Assembly (NCBI RefSeq): GCF_900520355.1
Contig: NZ_LS999521.1
Location: 1,488,001 to 1,552,000, forward strand
Length of the DNA stretch: 64,000 nt
Source of the DNA: Acinetobacter calcoaceticus
GTDB taxonomy: Bacteria > Pseudomonadota > Gammaproteobacteria > Pseudomonadales > Moraxellaceae
Direction of reading: 5' to 3'
The notes under the pieces: generated by a model
Databases searched by the model: none
What the model saw: the letters and a program-made list of their open reading frames with translations, nothing else
What the model was told of the DNA's origin: nothing
Shown here: in pieces, positions 37,373 to 47,089 of the stretch
How the letters are laid out: every line of letters begins with the position of its first letter
Numbering within the stretch: the stretch's first letter is position 1
Program-made: the position numbers and the translations under genes

Positions 37373-37607
37373 TCAGATTGCTCCAGCTCTAAAGTTGCAA
37401 ATATCCTTTGCAAGATGTCTGCAAAGTTTGCTTATTATGGCATAGGTTTCTACAATTTTTTTATAATTTGTTTTAATTGTCGCAGAAAGGGTATACCAAA
37501 TTCGGCTTATATATTGTGAATTTTGCGATGATTTAGCAATGTTAAAAAATGACAAAATTTCAAGTAATTTAATGAAGCTTATTTTAAACTGAATTGACAA
37601 AAACAGT

Positions 37608-38933
37608 TCATGTATTTTGTGTAACGGTCATAGAATTCTCTCCAATTAAAAGTAGCTCATTCCATCGGGTTAGATAGTTTTTTGAACGGTGACATTGTTT
37701 CATATGCCAAGATGGGCTACGTGAATGATAGCCCACTTGTAAATAGTGACTACCGAATCGATTACGGACTGTACTTAGTGTTTTCATGAGTTGTTGTCTT
37801 TGCTGAATCAACTCAAGAGGTTGCCATAAATCATCAATGTGATGTTGACGGGCATGCAAACCACAAAATAAAACTCCAATCTTAATGTATTTTTTATTTT
37901 CTTTATATAAAACATCAATTTGTTGCATTGCTGCTTTAGTTATTATGCATAGATCATCTGTTGCATAATTTAAGCCAATCGCTTGAGATGAGGCTTTTTT
38001 ATAAGGTGATTTATCTATTTTTTCATAAAGCATGACTTGAATGCAGGCACAGAGTTGCTCTTGTTTCATTAAACGGCGGTGAGCACGGTTGAGATGAAAG
38101 ATAAGCGCTTGTTTAATAATCTCAAGGCTGGATAAAGCTTGAGCAAAACTGCGTGATGCTAAAATTCGTTTTGTTGAAATAGCGGGATCATCAAGTTGAA
38201 TACAGGATTGGCCTTTTAGCTCACGAATGGTACGTGCCATAACCACAGAAAAAGCTTTTGCTAGATGATGTTCATTGGCAAAAGTTAAGTCTAGGCATGA
38301 ATAAATTTCATAGCTTCGTAATTGTTTGACCAATTGGTAGCCAACTCCCCAAACTTCTTTGACCGAAGTGTGTTGCATGAGGTCTTCAAGAAGTAAGGGA
38401 TCTAAGGTGGTAAAATTACAAATCCCATTAAAGCTTTTAATTTTTTTTGCATAGTGATTGGCTAACTTAGCTTGAGTTTTTGAATAGCCGATGCCAATAC
38501 AGCAAGGTAAGCTTAACCATTTTTCTAAGGTTTTCACGACTTTGGCGCAATAAGAATGGATATCTAGAGATTGAAGATAAGGGGTCAGACGGATAAAGCA
38601 TTCATCAATAGAATAAGCTTCTAAATCATCAGGGGAAAAAAATTCACCTAAAACTGAAAAAAAGCGACGTGACATTTCGGCATATAAAGTGTAGTTGCTT
38701 GAATAGACGTGTACGCCTGCTTGCAGAGCTTCTTTTTCAATTTGATACCATGGGATTGCCATTTTTATACCCAAGTCTTTTGCTTCTTCGCTGCGTGATA
38801 CAACGCATCCATCGTTATTAGAAAGTACTACAACAGGCAAACCAATAAGTTTGGGGTTGAATAGTCGCTCACAGCTGACATAACAATTATTAATGTCTAC
38901 AAGCGCATAAATTTCTCGATGTGAGATTTCCAT
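37608..38933 (-). CDS. umuC: Y-family DNA polymerase, UmuC-like (441 aa)
   Basis: The catalytic palm has the metal-binding Asp13 in ALVDINNCYVSCE and the SIDECF motif (Asp107-Glu108). A steric-gate aromatic lies in the CYVSCE segment. A little-finger domain follows, with a C-terminal UmuC-type extension. It performs translesion synthesis, usually with UmuD'. No umuD neighbours it; Acinetobacter commonly carries several umuC copies apart from umuDAb. No clear damage-box was identified in the 264-base gap upstream, which also lacks genes. Confidence 0.88.
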   Translation of the reverse strand: MEISHREIYALVDINNCYVSCERLFNPKLIGLPVVVLSNNDGCVVSRSEEAKDLGIKMAIPWYQIEKEALQAGVHVYSSNYTLYAEMSRRFFSVLGEFFSPDDLEAYSIDECFIRLTPYLQSLDIHSYCAKVVKTLEKWLSLPCCIGIGYSKTQAKLANHYAKKIKSFNGICNFTTLDPLLLEDLMQHTSVKEVWGVGYQLVKQLRSYEIYSCLDLTFANEHHLAKAFSVVMARTIRELKGQSCIQLDDPAISTKRILASRSFAQALSSLEIIKQALIFHLNRAHRRLMKQEQLCACIQVMLYEKIDKSPYKKASSQAIGLNYATDDLCIITKAAMQQIDVLYKENKKYIKIGVLFCGLHARQHHIDDLWQPLELIQQRQQLMKTLSTVRNRFGSHYLQVGYHSRSPSWHMKQCHRSKNYLTRWNELLLIGENSMTVTQNT

Positions 38934-39141
38934 TATGATTTCCCCTTAAAAATATTGGTAAAGCTACATGCATAAATTGAGTTTCACAGACACGATGTTG
39001 AAAAGTGTTGGTAGAAAGTTATATTTTGAATATGTAACAAAATCAAGTTAACAAAATTTCTGCTAGAAAGCTAGGGTAGTCCCGACAGTCGGCTTCAAGC
39101 CAATAAAGAAAAGAAGGTAAGACTTAAATAATTTTTAAATA

Positions 39142-39173
39142 AAAAAAGGAGACCGTAATAGATCTCCTTTTTT
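39142..39173 (-). terminator. Terminator of the TonB receptor gene
   Basis: AAAAAAGGAGA at 39142-39152 pairs with TCTCCTTTTTT at 39163-39173 around a 10-base loop. The minus strand reads a T run immediately after the stem. It lies 24 bases past the receptor stop. Confidence 0.8.
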
Positions 39174-39197
39174 GTGACACATACTATGTAATTTTAA

Positions 39198-41438
39198 TTA
39201 CCATTTATGGCTATAAGAAACTTTAAGCGTTGCCCCATTTGCCACTAAATGGCTAGTGTTATCGCTAGTTCTTAATAATTGACTATAGAGAGGGTAGTAC
39301 TTACGATTAAACATGTTTTCTAAACCAATCGTCACAGTGTCTTTCTTGTTAAGCGCAAAGCTACTGATTAAATCGGCTGTTGTGTAAGACTTCACATCAT
39401 AGCGACCAAAACCATTTACACCATTTAAGCGGTAATCTTCTGAACCGAAGTAAGTTGCTTGTAGACGGTTGGTCCAAGTTTCTGTTGGACTATAAGAAAC
39501 GTAAGCTGTGAGTTTTAAAGGCGGTATACGGAAGCCCGTCATATCACGGTCTGTATCACTGCCTTGAGGTGTTTCGCGCCCCTTCATCCACGTTACACTA
39601 CCACCAGTTCCCCAAACATTTGCATCATTAAGATAGTCAACAGTTGCTTCAACACCAGTTACTTTTTCTTTTGTTCTAGCAAGCACCAGACCATTGTTGA
39701 AAGATTGCACAGCCCCAAGATCAGATGTTGAGTGGAATACCGCTAAACTTGATGAGAAGTTATTGAAATTACCTTTCCAGCCCAGTTCGTAGTTATCAAC
39801 TTTTACAGGTTCTAAAAATGATGAGCCAAGGTTAAAACCTTCACCAGCATTACGGATAATTAAACCTACATCAGGCAACTGAAAACCTTGGTTAAACGAT
39901 GCATAGATCGAGTTTTGATCATTTGGAGAAAAGGTCACATTAGCATTGTATAACCATGCACCAGCTTTCACTTTTCCGCCTGGAACAGTGTAAGGGTTGG
40001 TCTTACCTAATTGTGATAATGGAACAAAACTATCAATTTGCGCATAGCTGTCTTCATAGCGTGTACCTGCTTCAGCTGACCATTGGTCATTAAAGCGGTG
40101 TTTTAACTGTATAAAACCGCCAACACTTTGCGTGGTGAGTTCGGGTAAATAAATGAGCTTGCCAGTTTTTACAAATTCTAGACCACCTGATTGATCATAA
40201 ATTTGAGGGTCAAAAATATCTAAAGGCATTTCGCTTTTTTCACGGCTGAAGTCACCACCCCAAACCAATGATGTATCGCCTAAAAACTCAAGTGGTGTTG
40301 TAACAGTTAAGCGGCTACCGAGTACATTATTTTCTTGATAAATCTGGTCGACTTGTTTGCCACGGTTCGCATTTCCACGAGCATCAAATGGTGAAAAACG
40401 GGTAAAGAAGTCGCGGTAATAAATTTGAGCATCAACCTTATTACCCAATAAGTCTTTATTGGTATAGGTTAAATTGTATATTTGGTTTTCATTTTTATTT
40501 TGGTCTTTAAGCTTTAATCCTTTGATGGCTTTCGCTGGCACAGTTCCAACTGGAGCTTTTTTTACACTTGGGTCAGATGCATAATCTGAGTCTTGCTCGG
40601 CATTATAGTAGTTTGCTGCGAATTGTAGGTATTGATTGTCATCAATGTGATAACCAAGCTTACCGCCTACGCTGTAGCCATCGGAATCATAAAGGTCGCC
40701 CTGACTTGGTTCAGGTGCAACACGATCACCACTTGCATCGTACGGACTACCAATACGTTGATAACCAAAGTCGAGTGCATAATCAAAAGCGTTAAAGCTG
40801 CCTGTGAAATATTGATGAATATCTCCGCTTAGGGCATTAGAACGGAAATTTGTTAAAGGTGTTTGAAGTCCAACTACAGTGTTTGCTGTAGGTTCGCCAC
40901 CCGCAGCTTTCGTGGTAATTGAAATAATACCGCCGGCAGCACCGCCGCCATAAATTGCATTACTGCCTCGAATGACTTCAATGTTGGCAATACTTTCTGG
41001 GTCAATTGAGGAAAGTCCGCGTGAAGTATCTCGTGTTAAGTTCATCGGCACGCCATCAACCAAGATGAGGGCATTACGACCACGCAAAGTTTGACCGTAA
41101 TCGGTAATAGTACGGCTTGAGTCAGACAGGCCCGGTACAGCTTTTGCTAATACAGTCGCAATACTTCCAGATGAACCATTTCTTAAAAGTTCAATTTGTT
41201 TTTCATCTAGCTTGGTGACTTGCTTGGCAGAAGTAGAGAGTTCATCTGCACGTGAAGCGGAAATTGTAATTGTAGGAAGTGCTTCGGGCTTTTTTTCTGT
41301 TTCTGTTGGCTCAGAGGGTGAGACCGCGAAAGCAGAGTTTGAAAGAAAGATGAATCCACTAAGTGAAAGAAGTGGAATGATATTTTTTACTTCAGACTTT
41401 CTTGTAAAAAGTTTATTACTTTTTATCTTATTTCCCAT
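39198..41438 (-). CDS. TonB-dependent siderophore receptor (746 aa)
   Basis: A long signal peptide ends near Ala38 (SAFA). It is followed by a TonB-box candidate (residues 54-60, about LPTITIS), a plug domain with LRGRNALILVDGVPM and IEVIRGSNAIYGGGAAGGIISI, and a 22-strand barrel. The final residues Tyr-Ser-His-Lys-Trp give the C-terminal aromatic. It resembles receptors for carboxylate or hydroxamate siderophores. A Fur box lies 40 bases upstream of the start codon. Its position beside the synthesis operon suggests it imports that siderophore. Confidence 0.9.
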   Translation of the reverse strand: MGNKIKSNKLFTRKSEVKNIIPLLSLSGFIFLSNSAFAVSPSEPTETEKKPEALPTITISASRADELSTSAKQVTKLDEKQIELLRNGSSGSIATVLAKAVPGLSDSSRTITDYGQTLRGRNALILVDGVPMNLTRDTSRGLSSIDPESIANIEVIRGSNAIYGGGAAGGIISITTKAAGGEPTANTVVGLQTPLTNFRSNALSGDIHQYFTGSFNAFDYALDFGYQRIGSPYDASGDRVAPEPSQGDLYDSDGYSVGGKLGYHIDDNQYLQFAANYYNAEQDSDYASDPSVKKAPVGTVPAKAIKGLKLKDQNKNENQIYNLTYTNKDLLGNKVDAQIYYRDFFTRFSPFDARGNANRGKQVDQIYQENNVLGSRLTVTTPLEFLGDTSLVWGGDFSREKSEMPLDIFDPQIYDQSGGLEFVKTGKLIYLPELTTQSVGGFIQLKHRFNDQWSAEAGTRYEDSYAQIDSFVPLSQLGKTNPYTVPGGKVKAGAWLYNANVTFSPNDQNSIYASFNQGFQLPDVGLIIRNAGEGFNLGSSFLEPVKVDNYELGWKGNFNNFSSSLAVFHSTSDLGAVQSFNNGLVLARTKEKVTGVEATVDYLNDANVWGTGGSVTWMKGRETPQGSDTDRDMTGFRIPPLKLTAYVSYSPTETWTNRLQATYFGSEDYRLNGVNGFGRYDVKSYTTADLISSFALNKKDTVTIGLENMFNRKYYPLYSQLLRTSDNTSHLVANGATLKVSYSHKW

Positions 41439-41477
41439 TTTCTCGCCCTGAGAGTGATTTTAAATTGAGCGAATTAT

Positions 41478-41496
41478 AAATGAGAATCATTGTAAT
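41478..41496. promoter_or_regulatory. Fur box of the receptor gene
   Basis: AAATGAGAATCATTGTAAT matches the core of the Fur consensus (GATAATGATAATCATTATC) around AGAATCATT. It lies in the 155-base gap between the receptor and the end of the synthesis operon. Confidence 0.75.
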
Positions 41497-41593
41497 TAAC
41501 AACATTATTAATTGCTGAAAAAATAATATATTTGAAATTTATTCAATGAATTAGGGGAATAGGTATTTATTCCCCCAAAAAATTGAATAGCGA

Positions 41594-42370
41594 TCAGATT
41601 TCTTTGAAGGTATTTAAATGATTTTGATGGGCACGGCGAATAATGCTTCGGTCATCACCGAGTACAAAAAGCTGAACAGATTGTTGTTTCCAAGCTGTTA
41701 TATCTTCTGGCTTTCGGGGAATTGCGCAGAAATACTTATTGCTCATTTTTGTCTTTACATACATCTTTTGGACTTTTTCTTTGACCTTCGGATGGCTGGT
41801 TTCCCATGGTATTCCCATAGACTGAGAAAGGTCGGCTGCACCTTCAAGAATAATATCAATGCCGTCAACTTTTAAAATTTCATCAAGATGTTCTAGTCCT
41901 TCCAGGCTTTCAATCATGGCAACCACAACCGTCTCGTTTTTCGCTTGTTGAACAAAACTGGCTAAATCATCAATGCCATATCTATTTAATCTTGTCGAGT
42001 TAAGACCTCTTTGCCCAAGCGGCATATAGTGGCAATAATTCACAGCTTCTCGTGCCTGCTGGGCATTTTCAATACGCGGAAAAACAATGCCTGTTACCCC
42101 TGCATCAAGCAGAGGTAGAACTAAATGGTTGGCGTTTAAAGGCACTCTGACAAAAACATCAAGACTCATGGCTCTAGCGGCTAAAATCATGGTCTCGACT
42201 TGGGACGTGGTAAATAAAGTATGTTCTAAGTCGATAATAATAAAGTCATAGCCCGCAAGTGCCAGTTGCTCGACATTAATCGGAGACACTACGGAACAAA
42301 ATATTCCGTAGAGCGTCTCGCCATTTGCTATTCGTTTCTTAAAAGAAATCGAATATTTATTCATATTCAA
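41594..42370 (-). CDS. SbnG-like citrate synthase, HpcH/HpaI aldolase fold (258 aa)
   Basis: Residues follow the class II aldolase pattern: IIIDLEHT (about 45-52), VRVPLNA, then LDAGVTGIVFPRIEN (about 88-102) and MIESLEGLEHL. Length matches SbnG of Staphylococcus aureus (about 259), which condenses oxaloacetate with acetyl-CoA to supply citrate to the siderophore independently of the TCA cycle. It lies last in the operon and its start overlaps the double-NIS gene stop by 14 bases. An ATG two codons later is an alternative start. The context of SbnA-, SbnB- and SbnE-like genes makes this assignment stronger than fold alone. Confidence 0.83.
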   Translation of the reverse strand: MNMNKYSISFKKRIANGETLYGIFCSVVSPINVEQLALAGYDFIIIDLEHTLFTTSQVETMILAARAMSLDVFVRVPLNANHLVLPLLDAGVTGIVFPRIENAQQAREAVNYCHYMPLGQRGLNSTRLNRYGIDDLASFVQQAKNETVVVAMIESLEGLEHLDEILKVDGIDIILEGAADLSQSMGIPWETSHPKVKEKVQKMYVKTKMSNKYFCAIPRKPEDITAWKQQSVQLFVLGDDRSIIRRAHQNHLNTFKEI

Positions 42371-45300
42371 TTTCCTTAATGAGACTTAGCGGGTTTGGTA
42401 TGGTTTGTACTCTTAGGCGAATTTCCGGAAGGAAACGACGGCTTGCTAATTGTTCAATATCAATGGTGTCATCTGTAAAGTTGAACAATTCATATCGCTC
42501 GGCAAACTCTGGATGAGCTTCCTTGTGCTGATTGATGACGGTTCTTAACATGGTCCAGAATTTGATTTCATCGAAGTCATAATGCTCATTTAAGAAAATC
42601 GCTAACTCTGCCAAATTTACAAACCAAAGCGCATCTTGAGTAAAGTCTCTTAACTCATTTGGAGAATGGGTTTCCAAGAATGAGTTTGGGTTAATTTTGG
42701 CATGCTCTTTTGGCGCATCTTGTAAATTTGGTAGAAGGTCTGGCTCACGTAAAAGATGACGACTAAAACGAATCCCATCGTGGAAGTCTTTCAAAGCAGC
42801 TTTAACTGGTAAGCCATTTTTATGAATCAGAACCATATTTTGCGCATGTGACTCTAAAGCTAAGCCATGGCACCACAAAATATGCATGATAGGTAAATAA
42901 GCATTGGTGAGTAACTTTTCCAACCAGAACTCGATACCGTATTCTTGAATCCATTCATCAATTAGAGGCTTTTGGTCAATGTCGACTTGCATGAGGCCAG
43001 TTACCGGTGTTGCCGATTCACCTTCTTTTAAGTAACTGTAAATACTTTCGCGCCAAATGCAGGCGAGTGCGCCGTATTGAACAGGTAAAGCAATTTGCTG
43101 CTTAACTGAAAGTCCAGCAATCTCTCTTAAAATAACAGGCTTGCGATGCTTTTCTAAAATATGGTCTTGCTCGACAATTTTATAAAGCCAGTCACTCATT
43201 TTTGCAGCATTTTGAACGGTATGCGGTGCCAATACACGAGATGTAGATGTATTTACCAAATTCATTGCCAACTTGAGAGAAAGCGCTGAGATATCACTAA
43301 TATTCGATAAAGTTCTGATCGATTGCTGTGGTAAATAAGTTGGACCTTCAATATCTAACGGGATGATGAGTTGGTTGCTAATTGCATCTTGATAATATAA
43401 TTCAATAATTTTATCCCACTGCCACGGATGAATTGGGGTGAGGATATATTCCTGAAAATCTACATTGTTATCTTTTAATTGATCACTAATTGCTTGTAGA
43501 TCTTTTTCTGAAAAATGCTGTTTATAAAGCTGCTCTAAGTTAATCGTTTCGCTTAAAACTAATTTACACAGACTGTTATGAGTCGCGACCCATTTGACTG
43601 GAAAGCCTTCAGAAAGCTCAGGTGCATATTTTTGGTTTTCTTTTAAATCGAAGCCGATACGAGACTTAAAACTCGGATGATATAGGTGTGCATTGGTAAT
43701 TCGTGCTTCTTGTTCTAGGTAAGGCAGGGTTCTTAAAGGTTGAGCAGGTGCTTGGCTTAAAGTCTGCGCATGTTTAACGTAAGTTAAATTGAGTTCATCA
43801 TTAAAGTTTTGCCATTTAACTGGGTCAGCTTCAATAATATTTTTTAGATCGGCAAGTAGCATTTTTAAGTTAGGGCGAGTTTCAGCGCCCAAAGTAATAT
43901 CAGAACGGACTAGGCTTAAAGGATCTAACTTAATTCGTTTAAAGCTGAAATGTCGTTTAGCGGCGCATGTATAGAAAACTGTATCTGAAATATAAAACTT
44001 GATCTGACCTTTAGAAAGTTCATATTTAAAGGTATTTTCAAAAATGAGCGCTTCTAATAATTGGCTCATCACGCGATTTTCTGCAAGAGTCTTATAGTTG
44101 GCTTGCTGTGTCGGCTGAAGAGGGCAAAGGGCTTCTGCGCCGCGATATTTATAAATAGGGTTTTCAACTTCAATCCAGATTGGATTGCCACCACTGTGGT
44201 AGAGCGTATTTAACATATTTGCCTTGATTGGTAGTGTGAGTGAATTAATTAATAAATCGCGGTAGTGCTGGCCTTTGGCGGTAAATTTTTCTTGTGTGAG
44301 CGTAAGGCGTGTGGCTTCCCAAAGTTCAGATTCTTCAATCACCGTAACTCGCGCAATTGCACTGATGAGATGCGCAATGTGATTGATCACGAGGTAATAT
44401 TTTAAAAAGGTCCAAGCATCTTTTTGAGAGAACCAAACGGTACTATCTTCAGAAATAGATGAGTCATCTTCTATCATTTCTGGAACAATACTAATGCCTT
44501 CCATATCTCGAAGAATAAGGCGATGTGGATAGCCATTTTTAAATTCCATTAAACTGTTTTGCATATGGGCTTCTACGCTAATGCCTTTATTTGCAAACAA
44601 CTCAACTAATGGAATAAGTGAAACTTTAACGTACTGTTTCCACCAAAAAGTAATAAAGTCTTTAGCATCGTTCGATTGTAAATTTTGGTTGGGTGCAGCT
44701 TGCTGAATAAAGCTTAATAGAGGAATTTCATGATGTTCGTTTTCTTCGACCAAGCCACCGAGCATTCTGGTATTTTCTAGTACATCAGGTGTAAGTCCAG
44801 CTCTATAAATAATGCCAAATGAACTCTCAAGCTCTGGAATTTTGACTGTTTTCGCCTCTAACTCTGGCAGAATAACAAGGTCTGGATATTGCTCATTAAT
44901 CTTGTGATTAATAATAATTTTGCTTGCATCAATTGCTCGTTCCATTTCATCCATTGGATTATTACGAATGAAACTGGTAATTCGCACATCAATTGAGAGC
45001 TTTAAGAATAGGTTCGATTGAGGTAACCACACCGTGCGAACGGAGGAGGTTGGCCATACGGTTTGGCCTAATGCACCCAGATGTATGATTTCTTGACTGT
45101 CTAAATGTTTCTTTAAAGACGAGTGTTGAAGCAAGAAATTGGCTTGCCACGGATGGGTCGGCATGAGCTCATAATTTGCTAAGTTCTCTTGCAAACGCTC
45201 TTTTGCAGTTTCTAAAACTTCGTTTTCAATACGATTAGATGGCTGCTCTTCGCTTACAAGCTTTTCGATTAAAGAAGAATGAACTGCAAAGTAGTGGAGT

Positions 45301-45884
45301 TGAAAACTTGCGCCTAACTCTGGGCTATACTTGTTCATGTCTTCTTTCGAAAAACCTAAATTGGCTTTCGAGGTCACATGAAAAGGATGTCCATATAGCA
45401 TTCCTTGTTCAGTAGCTTGAAAACCACTCAGCTCTTTAGATGTTGTTAGGGATGGTTTATTTTCTAAAAAGAATTTTGTGTTCTCGATACTATTGGCAAT
45501 ATCGGAATAAAGGTTCTTGTTTTGGTTTTTGTCTTTGAATAGGTTATTTAACTCATCTGTAATGAGCTTCACCAAATTTTTAGGATCAGTTAGCGAGTCA
45601 AATGTATTTTCGCTTAAGTTTTGCAGAGCAAAGCCACGCTGATATCGATGATAGCCAGTGGTGGAGAAGTGTTGAACTGCTCCGTAAACAATCGTATTAG
45701 ACGCACTAAACGTATAAGAAAAATAGATCGAGTTAGGCTGTTCTGCATATATTGTGAATAAAGGAGAATCTTGAGCTGAGATAATGTGCTCTTCAAGATC
45801 TACTTTAAGTTCGCGAAAGAAAGTATTCAGGTACTGTTCGAAAAGTTTATAAGACCATGCATCGGTTGTAATAATTGAGTTCAT
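42357..45884 (-). CDS. Double NIS siderophore synthetase, two IucA/IucC modules fused (1175 aa)
   Basis: Two complete IucA/IucC-type synthetase modules lie in tandem, about 1-590 and 600-1175. Each has the ATP-binding His-Pro segment (GHPFHVTSKANLGF near 168-181; YHPSFKSRIGF near 760-770), a Thr-His-Pro-Trp-Gln or Ile-His-Pro-Trp-Gln motif, the SxRT segment (TSSVRTVWLP; QQSIRTL) and a C-terminal FerR/FhuF-like domain. Each family member is normally a separate 580-620-residue enzyme that adenylates a carboxylate and joins it to an amine. By analogy with staphyloferrin B the modules replace SbnF and SbnC, adding the second diaminopropionate and 2-oxoglutarate. Its start overlaps the exporter stop (ATGA). 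Confidence 0.9.
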   Translation of the reverse strand: MNSIITTDAWSYKLFEQYLNTFFRELKVDLEEHIISAQDSPLFTIYAEQPNSIYFSYTFSASNTIVYGAVQHFSTTGYHRYQRGFALQNLSENTFDSLTDPKNLVKLITDELNNLFKDKNQNKNLYSDIANSIENTKFFLENKPSLTTSKELSGFQATEQGMLYGHPFHVTSKANLGFSKEDMNKYSPELGASFQLHYFAVHSSLIEKLVSEEQPSNRIENEVLETAKERLQENLANYELMPTHPWQANFLLQHSSLKKHLDSQEIIHLGALGQTVWPTSSVRTVWLPQSNLFLKLSIDVRITSFIRNNPMDEMERAIDASKIIINHKINEQYPDLVILPELEAKTVKIPELESSFGIIYRAGLTPDVLENTRMLGGLVEENEHHEIPLLSFIQQAAPNQNLQSNDAKDFITFWWKQYVKVSLIPLVELFANKGISVEAHMQNSLMEFKNGYPHRLILRDMEGISIVPEMIEDDSSISEDSTVWFSQKDAWTFLKYYLVINHIAHLISAIARVTVIEESELWEATRLTLTQEKFTAKGQHYRDLLINSLTLPIKANMLNTLYHSGGNPIWIEVENPIYKYRGAEALCPLQPTQQANYKTLAENRVMSQLLEALIFENTFKYELSKGQIKFYISDTVFYTCAAKRHFSFKRIKLDPLSLVRSDITLGAETRPNLKMLLADLKNIIEADPVKWQNFNDELNLTYVKHAQTLSQAPAQPLRTLPYLEQEARITNAHLYHPSFKSRIGFDLKENQKYAPELSEGFPVKWVATHNSLCKLVLSETINLEQLYKQHFSEKDLQAISDQLKDNNVDFQEYILTPIHPWQWDKIIELYYQDAISNQLIIPLDIEGPTYLPQQSIRTLSNISDISALSLKLAMNLVNTSTSRVLAPHTVQNAAKMSDWLYKIVEQDHILEKHRKPVILREIAGLSVKQQIALPVQYGALACIWRESIYSYLKEGESATPVTGLMQVDIDQKPLIDEWIQEYGIEFWLEKLLTNAYLPIMHILWCHGLALESHAQNMVLIHKNGLPVKAALKDFHDGIRFSRHLLREPDLLPNLQDAPKEHAKINPNSFLETHSPNELRDFTQDALWFVNLAELAIFLNEHYDFDEIKFWTMLRTVINQHKEAHPEFAERYELFNFTDDTIDIEQLASRRFLPEIRLRVQTIPNPLSLIKEIEYE

Positions 45885-47086
45885 TCTTGTGCCTCTTTTA
45901 AAATTGTATCCATTAAGAATCTGTTCAAAATCACCACTAATCCCGCACCGATAAAAAATAGTGAGGTGCAGATTAATGCAGCAGTAATATTGAAAAATGA
46001 GTAGGTTAGCGTGATAGTGATCGGACCAAAAAGTTGGCCTAAGACAAAAGCACTGTTAGAAATGCCAATCACTTTTCCTTGGCTTTGACTGCCAGCTTTT
46101 AGAGAAATCGTGTGTAAGATCGAAGGAATAAGCGCTGCAAAGCAAAAACCTTGTATGAGTCGTAATACGAGAATGAGCCAGAGATTAGACACCCATACCA
46201 ACGCGAAAATCGTGATGCCACAAATTAAAGATGCATAAACGAAGTTATTAAAAGAATCTCCTTTATCATCATTTCTTTTTCCCCAATAGGTTGCCGCAAT
46301 AAAAGCCGCTCCCCATGAAAGCGCATGGATTGTGCCTGTTAAACTTGCAGCAGATAACGATGAGTGAATGTTTTGGCTTATTTCACTAATGTATAGAACG
46401 AAGCAAGACACTAGACCAAAGCCACCGGCTTGAACCAAAATACCGGCGCTTAACCATGAAAAAATTGTTCTATCAAAAAAGTCTGGAATTTTAGATTTTT
46501 CTTTGGTTTTTACAGCCTCAGTTTTAACAGGATTGGCTAATAAAAAGGATGCGATCACAATTAATGTAACTACAATAAATGCAGTTGCATTGAGTAATAT
46601 TTCAACCCGCCAGTGGTCTATAAATATACCGCCAAGCACGGGACCACATAGGCAAGCTAGTGCAACACTACTTTGTAGTTGCCCAAAAGCGGCACCTCGT
46701 TGTTGTTCATTAGAAAGATATGAAACATAGGCATTCAAAATGACTGAGAGACCGCAAAAACCGAGTAAAATTCGCGCGAAAATAAATACGAATAAATGCT
46801 GTGCGCTAGCCATGAGCAGTATTGAAATACAAAAACCAGCCAGTGAAAGTAACAAGGCTTTTTTATGGCCAAACGTATCTGCTAAATGACCAACAATCGG
46901 TGCTGTAAATAAACTGCCAATAGCCGGAGCCGCGAGTGCCAAACCTGCCCAGATAGTGGGAGCACTCATATGCGCCGTCAGTTTTTCCATATAAAGCGGC
47001 ATGATCGGAATAAGCACCATGAGCCCGAAAGTGGAAAAAAACTGGCAGAGCAAAATAATGAAATGATCTAGGCGAGATGAGCGCAT
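45881..47086 (-). CDS. MFS siderophore exporter, SbnD-like (401 aa)
   Basis: Twelve hydrophobic helices and the MFS loop 2-3 signature GHLADTFGHKKALL (about 65-78) are seen. It resembles 12-TM drug efflux proteins. In this operon it is expected to move the finished siderophore across the inner membrane. It lies three bases after the first NIS gene and overlaps the double-NIS start by four bases, so expression is tightly coupled. Confidence 0.87.
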   Translation of the reverse strand: MRSSRLDHFIILLCQFFSTFGLMVLIPIMPLYMEKLTAHMSAPTIWAGLALAAPAIGSLFTAPIVGHLADTFGHKKALLLSLAGFCISILLMASAQHLFVFIFARILLGFCGLSVILNAYVSYLSNEQQRGAAFGQLQSSVALACLCGPVLGGIFIDHWRVEILLNATAFIVVTLIVIASFLLANPVKTEAVKTKEKSKIPDFFDRTIFSWLSAGILVQAGGFGLVSCFVLYISEISQNIHSSLSAASLTGTIHALSWGAAFIAATYWGKRNDDKGDSFNNFVYASLICGITIFALVWVSNLWLILVLRLIQGFCFAALIPSILHTISLKAGSQSQGKVIGISNSAFVLGQLFGPITITLTYSFFNITAALICTSLFFIGAGLVVILNRFLMDTILKEAQE

Positions 47087-47089
47087 GAT

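Noticed and set aside
37373..37600. A 75-codon minus-strand frame upstream of aroQ
   Set aside because: It fills the promoter gap, has no ribosome site or recognisable features, and abuts aroQ only by chance.
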